Assembly (NCBI GenBank): GCA_001510575.1
Contig: LNGK01000009.1
Coordinates: 186,001 to 250,000, forward strand
From: Knoxdaviesia capensis
Lineage: Eukaryota; Ascomycota; Sordariomycetes; Microascales; Gondwanamycetaceae
Reading direction: 5' to 3'
Length of the DNA: 64,000 bases
Below, one piece after another: positions 33,100-46,800 of the stretch. Positions within the stretch are counted from its first letter, which is position 1; each line of letters begins with the position of its first letter. The notes under the pieces were generated by a model that was not told where the DNA came from, searched no databases, and saw nothing but the letters and a program-made list of their open reading frames with translations. Both the position numbers and the translations under genes were made by a program.

Positions 33100-34313
33100 T
33101 AAGAGAGAAAGAGAGAGAGAGACGAGGGGGAGATGATAAGCCCAAGCGGAGGGGAACATGGAATAATGAAGGGACAGACGAACTCAAGGCGAAAAAGTTG
33201 GGGTAGCCGACATACGGCATTTGTTTTGAATGTCGATCCGCCACAGATCTAAGAGCCGAAGCTATGCTGAAAACGATCCGTTTGGCCTTGGCTCCTTTTT
33301 TTCTGTTCTAGGTTTTTCCGGGGTCAACCCTAGCCCGCATTTCTGTGGATCCGGATTCTGGAGATGTGGCTCTCCGGCTAGGGTTAGACACTTCTCACGG
33401 CTTCAGCTTACAATGGCAGAAGGATGGCAAATAACACACCAAGTGAAACTCTTATGCTTCATCGAATTCAGTACATGTAAAACCAGTTCCTCAAGTGATG
33501 CAGCAAATGTAAAAAAAAAACACCAATGAATCCATTAACTTTCTTTCCCAGCTATGATACAATAATACAGGTTTTTGCGTCTCTTGCGTGAGTTTCGCTG
33601 TTCTTCGGCAGGTTTAGTCTCGTGTCGCGCCCACAGAACCACAGATCTGCTGGTGGTTAACTGCTGGTACACCGAATGCGCGAGAAAGAGTCGTTCTCCC
33701 AAACGATCTGTCCTCACCACAGCCGGAGAACCACGGGCCACACACACACACACTTCAACTGCCCTCCGACCAAACGACCCCACACGAAAAGAACACCCAC
33801 GTCCTATCCATCCCCAGAAAACATAAAATAACAAAAGAAGCAAAACCACCTCCACCAAAAAGAGAAATCCTGCCTCTCTCCCGAACCGAAGAAAAAAAGA
33901 TGAAAAGAGAAAAACAAGGCATCATTATTCCTTTTCCTTTGATATTTTGGACCTTTTCATGCTTCCTGCCAGATATCATCGCGTCATCGAAGGAACCCAT
34001 CGTCATTAGAGAAACAAAAACACCGTTTAAGAAATGAAAATCATCAAAAAAAGCAGTGGCCCATGAAAGAAGTCGTCGGAATCCCAATCATTCCACACCT
34101 GTGTCGTTGGTGGTGGTAATGAAGGGAGAGAGAGAGAGGAGGAATAGTCGTGGCATCAGGAAAAAGGATGATGACAGCGTGAAGGAAAGAGAGGAAACGA
34201 GGTTGACGAGTCGTATGAGAAATAAGGAAGGGTTAAGTGGGAACATAACGAAACCACGGGCGGCCAGGTCTTTGAACGGCCTGCACGGTGGGGGAGGGAC
34301 GGGTGCAAGAGAT
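32878..34313. other. intergenic, hydrolase promoter and NOT1 3' flank
   Basis: No gene seen. It contains a (TA)n(GA)n repeat (33041-33122), telomere-like motifs CAACCCTAG near 33326 and CTAGGGTTAG near 33378, and A-rich sequence from about 33500 to 34100. Confidence 0.5.
33041..33122. repeat. (TA)n(GA)n compound microsatellite
   Basis: TA run followed directly by a GA run with a few GTGA interruptions, about 160-245 bp upstream of the hydrolase start codon. Confidence 0.92.
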
Positions 34314-37300
34314 TTACTGCCGGAGCAGAGCCTCGAACGGACCGGCGACCTGGAACAAACAACAACAACTGTTAGCAGTCTGTGGGGTTATGTTTAAATC
34401 ATACATCAGAGACAGCAAAAGAATCACTCACCTCAGGAGAAGCCTTGATAAACGGCAGCTCGAAGAAAGCCACCTTCTCGTCCTTGACCAGCTCAATCGA
34501 GGTCATCAGGAGACCCCACGGCTGCGGCCAGTATCCCACCAGACGCTCCAGAAGCACGCGGGTGATCTGCTGGCGGATCTCCGTGGCCTCCGGCTCGCCC
34601 GCAACCTGGGCAAACATGGCCAGCAGCGCTCCACTGAAGTACGCCGTGTGCAGGTTGGGGTAGCGGAGCTGGTTGACAATAACCGACAGCATGCGATAGC
34701 GCGTCTCCGGGCCAACCTCCGTCACCAGGGTGAGAAGGATCGCCGCGTCCGGGCTGCCGTTGACAAACACCGGGCCGCCCTTGGCCTGCGCGCGCTGCGA
34801 GGCGAACTCGGCAATAAACATGAGTGCCGCCGCCATCACCGGGGGGTTGGCCTGGGCCGGGACGTATCCGAACGTGGTCTCCCCCTGGTCACGCTGGCGG
34901 ATGGCGTGGGCAACCTGTGCAATCGCACCCTCGTTCGGGCCGTTCTGCAGACCCTGCTCCAGAAGCTCCAAAAGGCCATACTGGCGCAGGACCGCGCGAG
35001 AGTCGCCGGCAACACGGGGGGGCTCGCGCAGCTCCTCCATGCGATCGAGCTTGAGCCCGGAAAGAACCGAGTCGGGAAGCTTGGGCACCGACGACGGGGT
35101 GGCCGAGAGAACAGCCGAAATCAACTGCACACAATGAGACGGGATATGAGCGCAAATCTCATTGTGGTTGGCAGCCACGAACTCCGGGAAGTCGTGGTTG
35201 AGGATGGCAAGAACCTTCAACGTCGCACGGTAGACGTCCTTGGCCACTCCGACAACCTCGGTAGCCTTGAGCTGCTCTCCGAGATGGTCGAGCTGCTGGA
35301 CGAGGAGACGCAAAAACGCCGCCTCGCCGGGAAGTCCACAGCTTCCGAGGAGGCCGGGAAGCAGCGCCCGGTGCTCCACAAGCGCCATCCATCCGTACGT
35401 GAATCCAGGAACAAACTTGGGTCCCATGCCGTACAGAGCGTCCGCGAACACAAGGAGGAGATCACGGCGCCCGGCATCACCGATACGCTCATCAAAGTTG
35501 CCCGGGTCCTGCAGCATCATCGAGAGGAGGCGGAAGAAACCCCGCTGATTGAACTGGTCACCGCGTTTGACATGCTGGTTGTACAGCATCAGGGAAACAA
35601 GCGCCAGCATCGTCTTGATGAAAGTAGGGCGCGGGACATCAACGTGGTCGCCAATGCTCTGGATGTCGACAAACACTCCTATCAGCCGAGCCAGGGCATC
35701 GATGGCCAGGTACGACTCGACCATATCACCTCCGCTGTGCACTTGCTGCTCGAAACGGTCCAGGGCCATGTCAATGGCAATGCGAATGAACAGGAACAGA
35801 TCATCCTTGGACGCCAGGAGGCGACGGGCCTGGACTTGTTTGAGGAAGACCGGTGCAAGCTTGTCCATAGCCGCAGGGTTGCCGAAAAGATGCACCCACT
35901 CATCAAACAGGTACTCGAACTGGTCATGACGATCGCCGAGGCCATCGCTAGCACTGCCAGTCGGCGACGGGCGCGGGAAGCCAGCTCCAAGGATCTTTCC
36001 CTTGAGGCGCTGGCTGGTAGCAGTGTCGGGCTTCTCGAGAATGCCCGCCCAAGCCGCCTCCAGAGTAAGAACCAAATCAGAGTAAAGGATCAGAGGCCGG
36101 TCGTTGAGGAGCACAAGATCGAGAACGTGCTCAAGAAAGTCGAGAAATCCTTCCTTCTGCTGGTGCGCAGCCTTGGCAATGGCAATGTCGATGTTCTTCC
36201 ACTCCAGAAGGTCGGTGCGCGACAGAGCCGCAAGGAGCGGCAGCTGCAGAAAATAGTCACCGGGCTGCTGGCGGAAGAGCTGGCGAACGCGGCCGCTGAT
36301 GATGGGGCCGGCAATCTTGCGCAGAGTCTCAAGAACGTGCACGAAACTCTCAATGGCGAGGTTGTCTTCCACTTGGGTCAGTAGGAGTTGACTGATCTGG
36401 TCGGCAGTAAAAAGCACAACCTCCTCTGAAGTCTGAGAAATCTTAATAATCAGCTGAACAAGCGCGTCGACAAGGTCAAGCACCGGGTGCGAACGGGGAA
36501 GCGAGGCGAAGTGGTCCTCGTGGGCCTCCGAAGCCGCACGCTGAATCTCAATGAGAAGCTTCTGGACGCGGCCAATCAGGGTCTGGACGTCGACCTGAAA
36601 ACCCCCACCGGCTCCAGCACCAGCACCAGCACCAGGACCGGCGCCACCGCCACCGCCACCGCCACCAGGACGAGAGACGACGCCGGCTCCAGGCGTCTGC
36701 ATAGGCAGATAGGACGATGACTGCAGCTGGCTGCTGGTGTGGGACAGGCCCGGAGTATCAGACGGAGCGGTGATAGCGGGGAGAGCCGAGTACTCCTGAA
36801 GGACCTCGCTGGCGATGTTACGGGTAGCCTCGGACACCGAAGGAGTATGTGAGGCAGCTGAGGCAGTAGTAGCGCGAGGCTGCCGAGCAAAGTCTTCGTA
36901 GATGGCCATTTGCTCCGCAGTAAGGCCGCGCATACCCTCAACAAGACGATAAGGCTCGGGAATGGCTGAAGCCCAACGATCGAGAGGGCGAGCAGCAAAA
37001 GGCTCCATAGGCTTTTGCCGTCTGTGGTTGCGGCGCAACTCAAGCTCAGGCTCGATCATGTCCTCAATCTCAGGGACAGCACGCTCCTCGGCCTGCTTCT
37101 CAATGATGCCACAACCAAGGTCAAGGTTGAGATTAACGCACATTATGATCGTACCCTCGGGAAGAATTTGGGGAAGCTCGTTGGAAAGGTTGCGCATGCA
37201 GTTGGTGAAATTAGCACGGAGGGGCTCCTTAGAAGTAACCAGAGCCAGGCTGCCTGCGGTAGCCTTCACCATGTTAACGGCAGAAGCACGGATGCGATTC

Positions 37301-40300
37301 TCGTCAGACTCGATGGAGAAGTCCTTTAGTATCATCTGCTGAGTCGAGATCGCAGCAATAGTGACCGATCGGTCCACAACCGGTTGAATTATCTCACTGA
37401 TGGCACGCGAAAGCGCCGTGCGCACCATGTCGTGCAGTCTCTGCGCACTGATGATCATCTCGTTGGTTGGAGGGATTTGGATCTGGGCACTGACGTCGGG
37501 GATCTCCGGAGTGGCGGCGTGGGGGGATAGCCCTGCCGCGATCGCCGGAGGAATGCCGTTCAGAGACAGGCTATCAAAGGCCTCCGCAATTTCGGGAGCA
37601 AGGAGCTCCACGGGGTGTTGCTCCTCAACAATGGCGCGGTTAAGAATTTCACCGGAAGGCTCAATGCTCTTGTGATCGAGGTTGAGGCCCTTGCAAAGAA
37701 CCTCAATTTCAAACTTGAGGTTGAGCTTAAGTTCGGCGTTGTGGTAAAGGTCGATGAGCAGGTGGATGATGTCCATCAGCCACGGGTTGGGGGGGCGGAA
37801 AACCTTCGACGTCGATCCCTGCTGCAGAACCTTGCACACAAACGGAATAACAACAACAAGCCGCTTGGTATCATGGGCTTCCATCAGGAGCTGACGGAAA
37901 GCGATATTCTTCTGCTTGATAGGCTTATCGCGGGCAAGCGTGATCAATCCAAGCCAGCCACCCAAATTCTTCAGGTGAGTGCGCTCAGACGCGTTCTGGA
38001 GCGTAGATTCGGCGTTGAGCATGCGCGCAACACCAACATACGTTTCACGCAGAACTTCCATCCAGAGAGTCTGGTCGGCGAAAAGGTTGACCAGTTCAAT
38101 GTACACGTGGTGGTAGTTCGGCTGCATCTTGGCGCGCTCTTCAACAAGGTGGCTGGCAAACCACTGTTGGTGCTTCTGTTCGAGAATCTCCTTCAGCTCG
38201 CGGCACATGGACTGCAGTGTCGTTTCGGTAAGGTTGTTGAGCACAAACTGGATTTTGCCCTGCTCGTCCTCAGTAGGGCTGGCAAAGCCGATATCAGGCG
38301 GGGGTGCGTCAACTCGAATGGAGGTGAACGGGGGAGGCTGTCGCTCGGCAATTGCGTCTTCGAGACCATTACCGAGGGCATCGGCGCCAAAAGGACCGCT
38401 AAGTTTCGGGTTATCGCCGCCCTGCGAAACAGAACGTTGTTCGTACTCATTAACAACCTCTTCAGCTTTCTTCCAGGCCTCAGTACCCCGCAGGCCAGGG
38501 ATCTGCAGCAGTTGAGTGCAGAAACCAGGCCATTCCCGGAAACGCGGAAAGAGCTGCATCAGGGCTTGAAGTCCGAACTTGTACATGGATTTTGTCGGGG
38601 GGTGATCCCGAACAGCCTCAAGGATCATTCCCAGGCCGATCTTCAGCGGGAGGTCGGAGATGAGTTTGTGAGAGATAATACCTCCAAACAGAACTGAGGT
38701 CGTGGCAAGCGCCTCAAGCGGATAGTCGACATAGTGGGAGTACTCGTCGAACAGACCATGAATCATGCAGGCAAAAACGTCCTGGCTGAGCGGATCACGT
38801 GAGTTCTTGTACCCGTTGAGGGTGTCGACTATATCGCGAACCTGCACCTCGTCGCCGTACATCTTTTTGTAGTGCTCCTCCATCTTGCTGTTGGCTTCAG
38901 GGGGGAGGGCATTTCCGGTCTCGCCGTTGGCGTCGATAACATCGTCAAAGCCTTCGCCATAGTTGATCAGGCGCGGGTACATTGTCAGGCAGGACCGCTG
39001 CACAACAATAAGCTCATGGGAGGGAGGGCCGGGAATAAAGTCTTCAATGATCTGGAGGAGAGCAATAACGGTCTTCACCTGAAGCGAAGTGGGCGATTTT
39101 GTAGGCGGCTGTCCATCGGGCGGACGCTGGCACTGGGACTCGAAGTCCAGCTTGATAAGCAGGAAACGAAGCAGAGAACGTGCGATTTCGGGGCCATGAG
39201 CGGTGTGGTGCTGGGCCCAGGCTGAGAGGTCAAGCTTGTTCTGGCCGTGGGCATACGACGCAAGATCAATGCCGAAGGCGTTGGGGATGGCGACCAACTC
39301 ATCCAGCCAATTGTGGCGAATGGCATGCTCGAAGATGAGTTGCATATCAGCCGGCTTGGCGGCATGGGCATCGACGAGACGGTTAACAACCCATTCGCGG
39401 TCCTTCATCCACAGGCTTTCCAGAACGAATTCATACTCGGCCGATCGCTTGTAGAAGAAGCTCTCAAATAGCGACATGAGCGTGTCCACGGCCATAGCGG
39501 GCCACGGCTTGGGAACGCCAAACGAGGAGACAACAAACAAGTCAAGGTTGGGAATAACAACTTCCTGGAACAGTCGCTTGGCTTCGACACTCTGGGACGC
39601 ATGAACCGAGTGCAAAGCAACATGGAAGACAGCCGACAGTGCCTTTTCGGAAACGAGGGGGTGCTTGACGGCATAGGCGGCACGATCCTTGACGGACTGG
39701 GTCGAGTCTTTGTACGAGTCGAGGCTGATGGTGGGAACCAGCTTGGGAATAGTTGTAGCATCCAGCTGAGCAGGTGTCAGTGACGCGTAGGCCGAGATGA
39801 AGGAAAGTTGGGCCTCGGAGTTATCCCAGTTGCCACCCCAGAGGTCTTGTAGGTCGAGCGCGGGAGTAATCTTGTCATTCTTGGCAATAGGCACGAGGCT
39901 CTCGTAGAGGCGAAGAAATTGTGGAGACGAAATGCGTGCAGGCCGCTGGTCAAAGTAGGAAATGACGTCGGGCCAGCGGAAGCTGGACGGGAGAACGCGG
40001 GAAAGCGCCGCAGTCAGAACCGAAGGGTTGTGAGAGGGGTTCTGGCTAATCGAAGTGTAAGTCAGAGCAACCGAGACTTGTTGCTCGGAGAGCTGCACGG
40101 AGCTGGGACGGTTCTGGAGGAACTTCAGGCAGGCGTCCTCGTCGCGGGTGAAATCAGCACCGGTACGGTGAATGTACAAGGCGAGAGCGTTAGGGGGCTT
40201 ATCACTGAGCACTCGAGCCAAATCCAAAGCAGCCAGAACCTCAGAGGGAGGAGCCTCATCAATCTTAGCGTATCGATCCTGAACCTTCCCGGTGAGTTCA

Positions 40301-41676
40301 GCCTTGGAAGCAGCGTTGAAGTTGGGGGGGTGGTATTGGATAAAACGGTCGATGATGAGGGCAATGAAGGCAGGCGTGAGAGTGGACTCTTCATCGAGAT
40401 CCGGGCGGGATAGGATATCGGAGAACGAGGTAAAATTGGCAGAGAGAATTGCATCGGCTATATAGAAGGAGAAAATACCAGGTGTTAGTTCATGTTATTC
40501 ATCATCAAGAACCACGTATATGACACCATAGAAACGGCAGGATACATGGATCACCGCGAAGTTCCAGGCAGCGAATGGTATAAAACAATTACAGGAAAGA
40601 TGAAATACATACCTTTGGTCTTCAGATCAGAACGGGATCCAAGCTTGAAGGCCAAAGCCAGAATGGTCTTCCCAAGAGCATCTAGCTTGAAGTGATCCAT
40701 AAACGTAGAAAGATCGAAATCGCGAAAGATTTCCTCGGATCCGGTCTCTACCGACTCGGCAATTTTGCGCGCATGATCGGGATCGCGAGTGATCTTCTGC
40801 ATCTCCGTCACCAAGATGTTGTAGTTGCCCATAGGTGGGCCGGGGCGGTTCAGACCAGGAAATATTTGGTGTGCATTCCCGGTCACGAGCCGGGTGAGGT
40901 ATCGAGAGTAGACTTCCATGCCGTTGTCATCGATGAGCTAGAGGGGAAAGGGGAGTTAGTCAGTCAGTAAGAGATAGAAAGAAATGCAGAACAATCAACA
41001 GACAGGAGAGGATAGATAACAAGGGAAAACGAGGAGAAAAAGGAGAAAGTCAAGTACATAACACAAGGGAGGATTCTACGAATAACAAAAGAAGAGGACA
41101 AAATAAAATGGAAAGGGAGAGTGAGGAGAGTAAATAAAAAAAGAAAGGACCCAAAGAAAGAGTAGAGAAGAAAGGAAAAGGAAAGAAAAGGAAAATGCAG
41201 ATGATAAATGATCAGAGGGAAGAGAGAGGGAGCAAAACGAGGAAGTCTTGGATAAGAGCAGAGCCCAGGTAGCCAAACAGCAGAAAGAAGTAAATATATG
41301 ATTGGCCGACCACACATGAAGAAGAAATCACATGAAAAGGAACGAGAGGAAAAGGAATCATAGGAAAAAGAAAAAACGGATACTCCCAAAAGGAAGGATA
41401 TTTGCACAACGCAGATGCACGTACCTTACGGAGTTGCTCAGCTTGAGACTCCCACTTGCTCCGATCCTTATCCTCCTTGATAGTTCCAAGGAGAAGATAG
41501 ACTTGGGCAACGACTATCTTGGTTAACGAGTTGGACCCTGTCGGGCTATTCGTGCTCGGGCTTGCACCAGAACTGAGAAGGCCAGCTTGAGATGGGTGGG
41601 GTGAATGGCTGGGTCCTGTCTGCAGGGAAGTTGAAGGCGTCGGTGAGAACGATCCACCCCTTGGTTGTGGGACCAT
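34314..41676 (-). CDS. NOT1: CCR4-NOT complex scaffold subunit NOT1
   Basis: Spliced model complement(34314..34349, 34432..40457, 40613..40937, 41425..41676), 2212 residues. NOT1 holds the CCR4-NOT deadenylase together for cytoplasmic mRNA decay and translational repression. Exon 1 encodes a Ser/Pro-rich start then SQAEQLRK; the junction |LIDDNGMEVYSRYLTRL is typical of fungal NOT1. HEAT-like helices run to about residue 900. A MIF4G-type CAF1-binding module (HLKNLGGWLGLITLARDKP) lies near 1018-1130. A DUF3819-like region follows (about 1160-1345). A Gly/Ala-rich spacer is near 1463. The C-terminal NOT1 homology domain (FLRLLSMMLQDPGNF... onward, about 1845-2200) binds the NOT module. The last exon encodes only 11 residues (VAGPFEALLRQ). 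Intron 1 is 487 bp, far longer than others here, and strongly strand-asymmetric. The gene is divergent from the F-BAR gene. Confidence 0.95.
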
Positions 41677-43875
41677 GAGGTTATTTGCGAGATGAAAGAT
41701 GAGGGGGTTTTGCGGGAGAGGAGTCTGCCTTGTTAAGACAAAGGCAGAGGCGGCGACTACCACGGAGAGGAGGTAGTGGTAGAGGCGGCGGACGACGGAG
41801 ACTCGGGAGTCAGAGGACGGAGTGGAGATCGGCACGAGGAGAGTGTCGGGTGGAAAAGCATGGAGTGCGCGGACGCCAGGAGGGGAGAGTACAGATGGAG
41901 GGAGATAAAAGGGAGATGAGGATGGAGGAGAGAGTAGAAGAGACAAGGTGGACAGTCGAAAGATGTATGAAGGAGGAGGAAATATGAATTATTAAGTCTC
42001 AGAAGATATAGACGGAATCAGGCCTTAACTGGAGCCTGGAGGACTGGTTATTCAGTAGCACGGGAACACTGGATATGGGAGAAATATCGATTTGCAGATC
42101 TCGAGACGAGGCGTGACTGTTGGGAAGACACGGATAATATGAGATTGTGAGAGATGTGCTGATTAGGTGAGCTTTGCTGAGGGATGCAGAAGGGATATCG
42201 AGGCAACTGAATAAGAGAGGGCGGGCCGAGACTATCGCCAGGGAGTCTTGGGAAGGTCGAGATATGAGGACAAGGCCGGTATAATGCTATCCACAGGTGA
42301 GGTGAGGGAGAAAGGCCTCACAGATGGGCAATGGATGACTTATGTGATCCAAGATAGAACACACGAGTCCAAGCAAACGCGAACGCCACCAACAACAACG
42401 ACAGATGTCTTGAACGAGTGACGATGCCGATATACGGAGACGTGGCCGGGGAATCTAAACAACGGAGAACAGGACACGGTGTTTGCGCGTTGGCGAAGCT
42501 ATCACCCAAAAGGGCACGAGGCACAGGAGAAGGAAGACGACTCGGGACGAAACAACCGGAGCTTCAGTGAGCAGCTGTGATGGAACCTGATGGAGCCAGG
42601 TCAGTTAAAGTTAATATTGAAGCGTGTGACGATAACAGCAGCTGTGATACTGAAGATGGTGCTGGTTATAGAGGGCACAAATGGGCTACTGACCAGAATG
42701 ATATTACGGAGAATGGGTTGCGGAGAGGATTATGGTTGAGAGCAGTTATACAGTCAGGAACTGGAACGATTAGAAGTTGATGGTTGATGGATGATGCAGA
42801 ACCGACATATAAAGAGTCAAGATGGAGATTTTAGAGATACGGGAAGAGAGTTTAAGAGGAGAGGGGATGGGGTTTGACGGAAAGAAGAGAGTTGGAGAGG
42901 AGAACGGTGAAGGGCACGAGATTATCTAATCTGCAAAGAAGAGGATGAAGATGGCAAGATGGAAGATTCTATAAAGGGGAGAAGGGAAGAAGAGGAAGAG
43001 AGAAGAACAGAGATACAACAGAACGGTTCGAAGTGGGAGCAAGGAAGAAAAAAAGAAACGAAACTGAAAAAAGGCACAGAAAATATGCAGAGGGGGAGTC
43101 AACTGAAAAAAAGCAGAAAAGTGCAATGAAGACAGCAGTTACAAGCTTGACAAGAAGCCAATCACAGGCTTGAATGAGGGGCCAAAGGTACCGAGACAGG
43201 ATGTAGCTTTAGCCGCTGATGTAAGCGACAAGGCTGCACGTGAGCGGTCAGGTGTATGTGTGCATGTGATGTGGCTAGTCCGGCCGTTGCCAGGTCAACA
43301 GACGGTGAAGCGTGGCAAAGCGAAAAAATGTGTACGAAACAGGGTCAAATTCGGAGGGCGCTTAAGTGGAGATCAATGTAAACACGTCAACCCTAAGCAA
43401 CAGTATAATATAGAACGCAACGCAAACACATAATCTTTCAACACCTCTCTCTTCCATCCACGCCTCAGTATCATAAGTTGCAGTATTATAACCCCCTCCG
43501 GTCATCTTGTGCTCCGTTTTTGTATTTCTTTTTTTCTGGCGATTTGTGTTATAATCGCATCTATTCTTGGGATTTCTTCTCTCTCACATTCATTTCGACG
43601 GCTGTTTCCACTCTCTCTATTTTTCTTCCATCGTGGCCCGGCTGCCATAGTGAGCAAAATTGAGTGAAGCCGAGGAGAAAGAAAAGTTACGAAAGAGCAT
43701 TTGTTTACAGCTGTCGTTTATAGAGCAGTTCTTCTATTTTCTTGATTGGGCTCTTCCTCTTCCATCAATCCTCTAGACATTTCCAACAACCCCGATCCAA
43801 CAACCCCGATACCACCTCCGAAGCCGACTCTATCACCGACCCTTATCGAACCTCTTAGCTCGAATTCCAGGCAAA
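41677..43875. other. divergent promoter region NOT1 / F-BAR gene
   Basis: 2.2 kb between divergent starts. The plus strand is purine-rich at about 41730-43120, with long GA/GGA runs, then pyrimidine-rich from about 43440. An AACCCTAAG motif sits near 43389. The F-BAR leader has a 13-bp direct repeat (CAACAACCCCGAT) near 43784-43810. No gene recognised. Confidence 0.5.
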
Positions 43876-46800
43876 ATGCCTGCGGTCGTTGCTGACCCGC
43901 CCTCGGTGGCGTTATCATGTGTGTTCAAAGTCGATGGTTGATGCACGAGATGTGCGATGTATGTGGACTAACGAAGACTGGGTCGCAATTTAGTTGCCAA
44001 CAACTTCTGGGGCAAAGATGACGCCGGTGTGTCCCCGATGATGGAGCGGATGCACGCAGCGAAGCAGACGTGTGACGAAATGAAGGCATTCTACAATTGT
44101 GAGTACTCGCTGCGATTAAGAGTAGCAGGCCGAGCTACATAAGGTCAGCAAGACGATAGACGTGAGAGAGACACTCAGTGCTAACCACCACTTCTCTACA
44201 CCAGCCCGCGCCTCGCTCGAAGAAGAATACGCCCGGAAGTTGATGGCTCTGTGCAAAAAGTCCCTCGGATCGCAGGAAATGGGCAGTCTCAAGATCTCTC
44301 TCGACACTATGCGCGGCGAGGTGGAATCAATGGCCAAGCAACACCAGAGCATTGCCGCCCAGATGCGCAGCGAGCTGGAAGAGCCGCTAGCCGCGTTCGC
44401 CGGCGCCATGAAGGAACGCCGCAAGATTGTGCAGAACGGCATCGAGAAGCTGCTGCGCGTAAAGATGCAGCAGACGCAGCAGGTCAACAAGACGCGCGAC
44501 CGCTACGAACAGGAGTGTCTGAAGATCAAGGGATACCTGGCGCAGGGCCACATGGTTATGGGCCAAGAGGAACGGCGCAACAAGGCCAAGCTTGAGAAGA
44601 CACAGATCAGCCTGGCCACCACCAACAGCGAGTACGAGGCTGCCATCAAGGCCCTCGAGGAGACCACGGCGCGCTGGAACCGCGAGTGGAAGGCGGCCGC
44701 GGATAAATTCCAGGACCTCGAGGAGGAACGGCTCGACTTCACCAAGGCGAGTCTGTGGGCCTTCACGAACATCACCTCCACCGTGTGTGTCAGCGACGAT
44801 TTCTCGTGCGAGAAGATCCGGGTGTCGTTGGAGAAGATGGATGTCGAGAAGGACATCCAACAGTTTATCCGCGACCGCGGAACGGGCCAGGAGATCCCCG
44901 ACCCGCCAAAGTACATCAACTTCTGCCGTGGCGACCCCATGGACAACCAGTCGGACACCTCCGACAACGACACCTACTCGGTGGCCCAGTTCCCGCGGAG
45001 CATCAACCCCGCCTTCCGCACCTCGTCGCCACAGCCGTCGACCTACGAGTCCCACCACGACCCGATGTCATATGACCTGTCCCAGGCCCGGTCCCGGTCG
45101 CCGGTCCCGCCCCCGATCAACTCGGCAACCTCCTCGGCCGTGTCCATGGGCTCGGCCCACTCTCAGATCCAGCCCGTGGCCCGCGACATGGCCGTGGGAC
45201 CCCCGGATATGGGCGGGGAGCGGACTCTCGCTGAGCGCCCCATGCGGGATCGCCAGCAGCAGCAGTACAGCCAGCAGCAGCAACAGCAACAACAGTTGCC
45301 TCCTCAGCAGCACCAGATCCAGCAGCAACCCCTTCACCATGAACTCCAGCATGCCCCCTACCAACAGCAGCAGCAGCAGCAGTTGCAGCAACACCAGCAG
45401 TACGCACCTGTGCAGCAGCAACAGCAGTACGGCCAACATCCTGTCCAATACGGATCTGTTCGCCAACAGACGCTCCCCCAGGGCTCATACCACCAACCGC
45501 CGGTGCAGCCTCAGCCGCTCCAGCAGCAGAATCCCCCCCAGCAGCAAGGCCGGTTGCCTTCCCACATGGCCAACCAAGGCTCATTTTCAGCTGTGCCCCA
45601 CGACCCGTACCCTCTGGATGGTATGACCATGCTGTGCCGGACGGGCCCACCGTCCGATCTTAGCATGAACACGGTCAGCTCGGCCCGGCCGTCCAGCCGC
45701 GACTCGCAGAGCGACTATTCCAACCCCACCTCGTTCACTAGCCAGGATCCGATGAGCGGGAAGACGTCGCCGGTGAAGCCGCACCACCCGCCGGTACAGC
45801 AGCAGCTGCCACCTCAACAGCAGTTCCAGGCCCAGGAAATCGAGCCGCTAGCGAGCCCTGATCGGGACGCGGCGGCAGGAAACCAGCGTACCGTGCTTAA
45901 GAAGAAGAGTGGTTTCTTCCAGGGTCATAGCCCGTTCCGCCGGAAGAGCACCAAGGAGCCTGCTGGCCAGCCGCACGGACAGCAGAGCCAGTATTCTGTG
46001 GCTCCCCTCCAGCAACAATCGCAGCAACCGGCCTCGGTCACCCAACGGACCACCACAAGCCGCAACACCTGGCACTCGTCTGCGGGCCCATCTGCCGGCA
46101 GCAGCCCGTTCCGCCGGCCCACTCTCCAGCAGGGAGAGTCTGGCTCACCCAGCAAGTACGGCGCCGCACGGTCAACCAGCCCCGAGCCCATTGACGCCAA
46201 CGCCAGCCTTGCTCTGGGTGTCGGCCCCAACGTGCTTCCGGTATCGACCGGCGAGGGCCGTGGTGCTTCCAAGGCGGAAGCGCCCCCCGCCGACGACGAT
46301 GACCCGATCGCGATGGCGCTCGCGGAGCTTAAGGGCGCCGTGTCTGGCGCTAAGCAGGCATCGGGCCGGGTGTCGGCGGATTTCTACCACGGTATTGCAA
46401 CCCCGGCACCTGGTGCCACGGCGACTCTCCCGGCTGCTTCGTCTCGCCACGCTCAGTCCAGCTCGGTGGCCGCGGCCATGCGCGGCACTCCGCCGCCGTC
46501 GTACGACCAGCCGGTCCAGCGACTGGGGGTTCCGGCCGCAGCTCACACGGCCAAGGCCATGAAGCAGGCGTCTGAGAAGTTTGTCGGCCAGACCCGCAGC
46601 GTGTTTGGCGATGGCGAGCCGCCGCAGCGCACCAGCACCGGCGGAGCCGGCGCATCGCGCGGTAGCACGCCCAGCATGTCTCGACCCCCGACCCGCGGCG
46701 CAACAGATGTGCCCCGCGCCCTCTCCCCGGCGCCTCCGCGCGCCACATCCCCCAACCCGCGCACCAGCGACTCGTTCCGCCGCTCATACGGCTCGGCGTC

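Noticed and set aside
34288..36384. 698-codon plus-strand open frame
   Set aside because: It lies antisense to NOT1 exons and mirrors their codon bias. It has no domain features and starts in the NOT1 3' flank.
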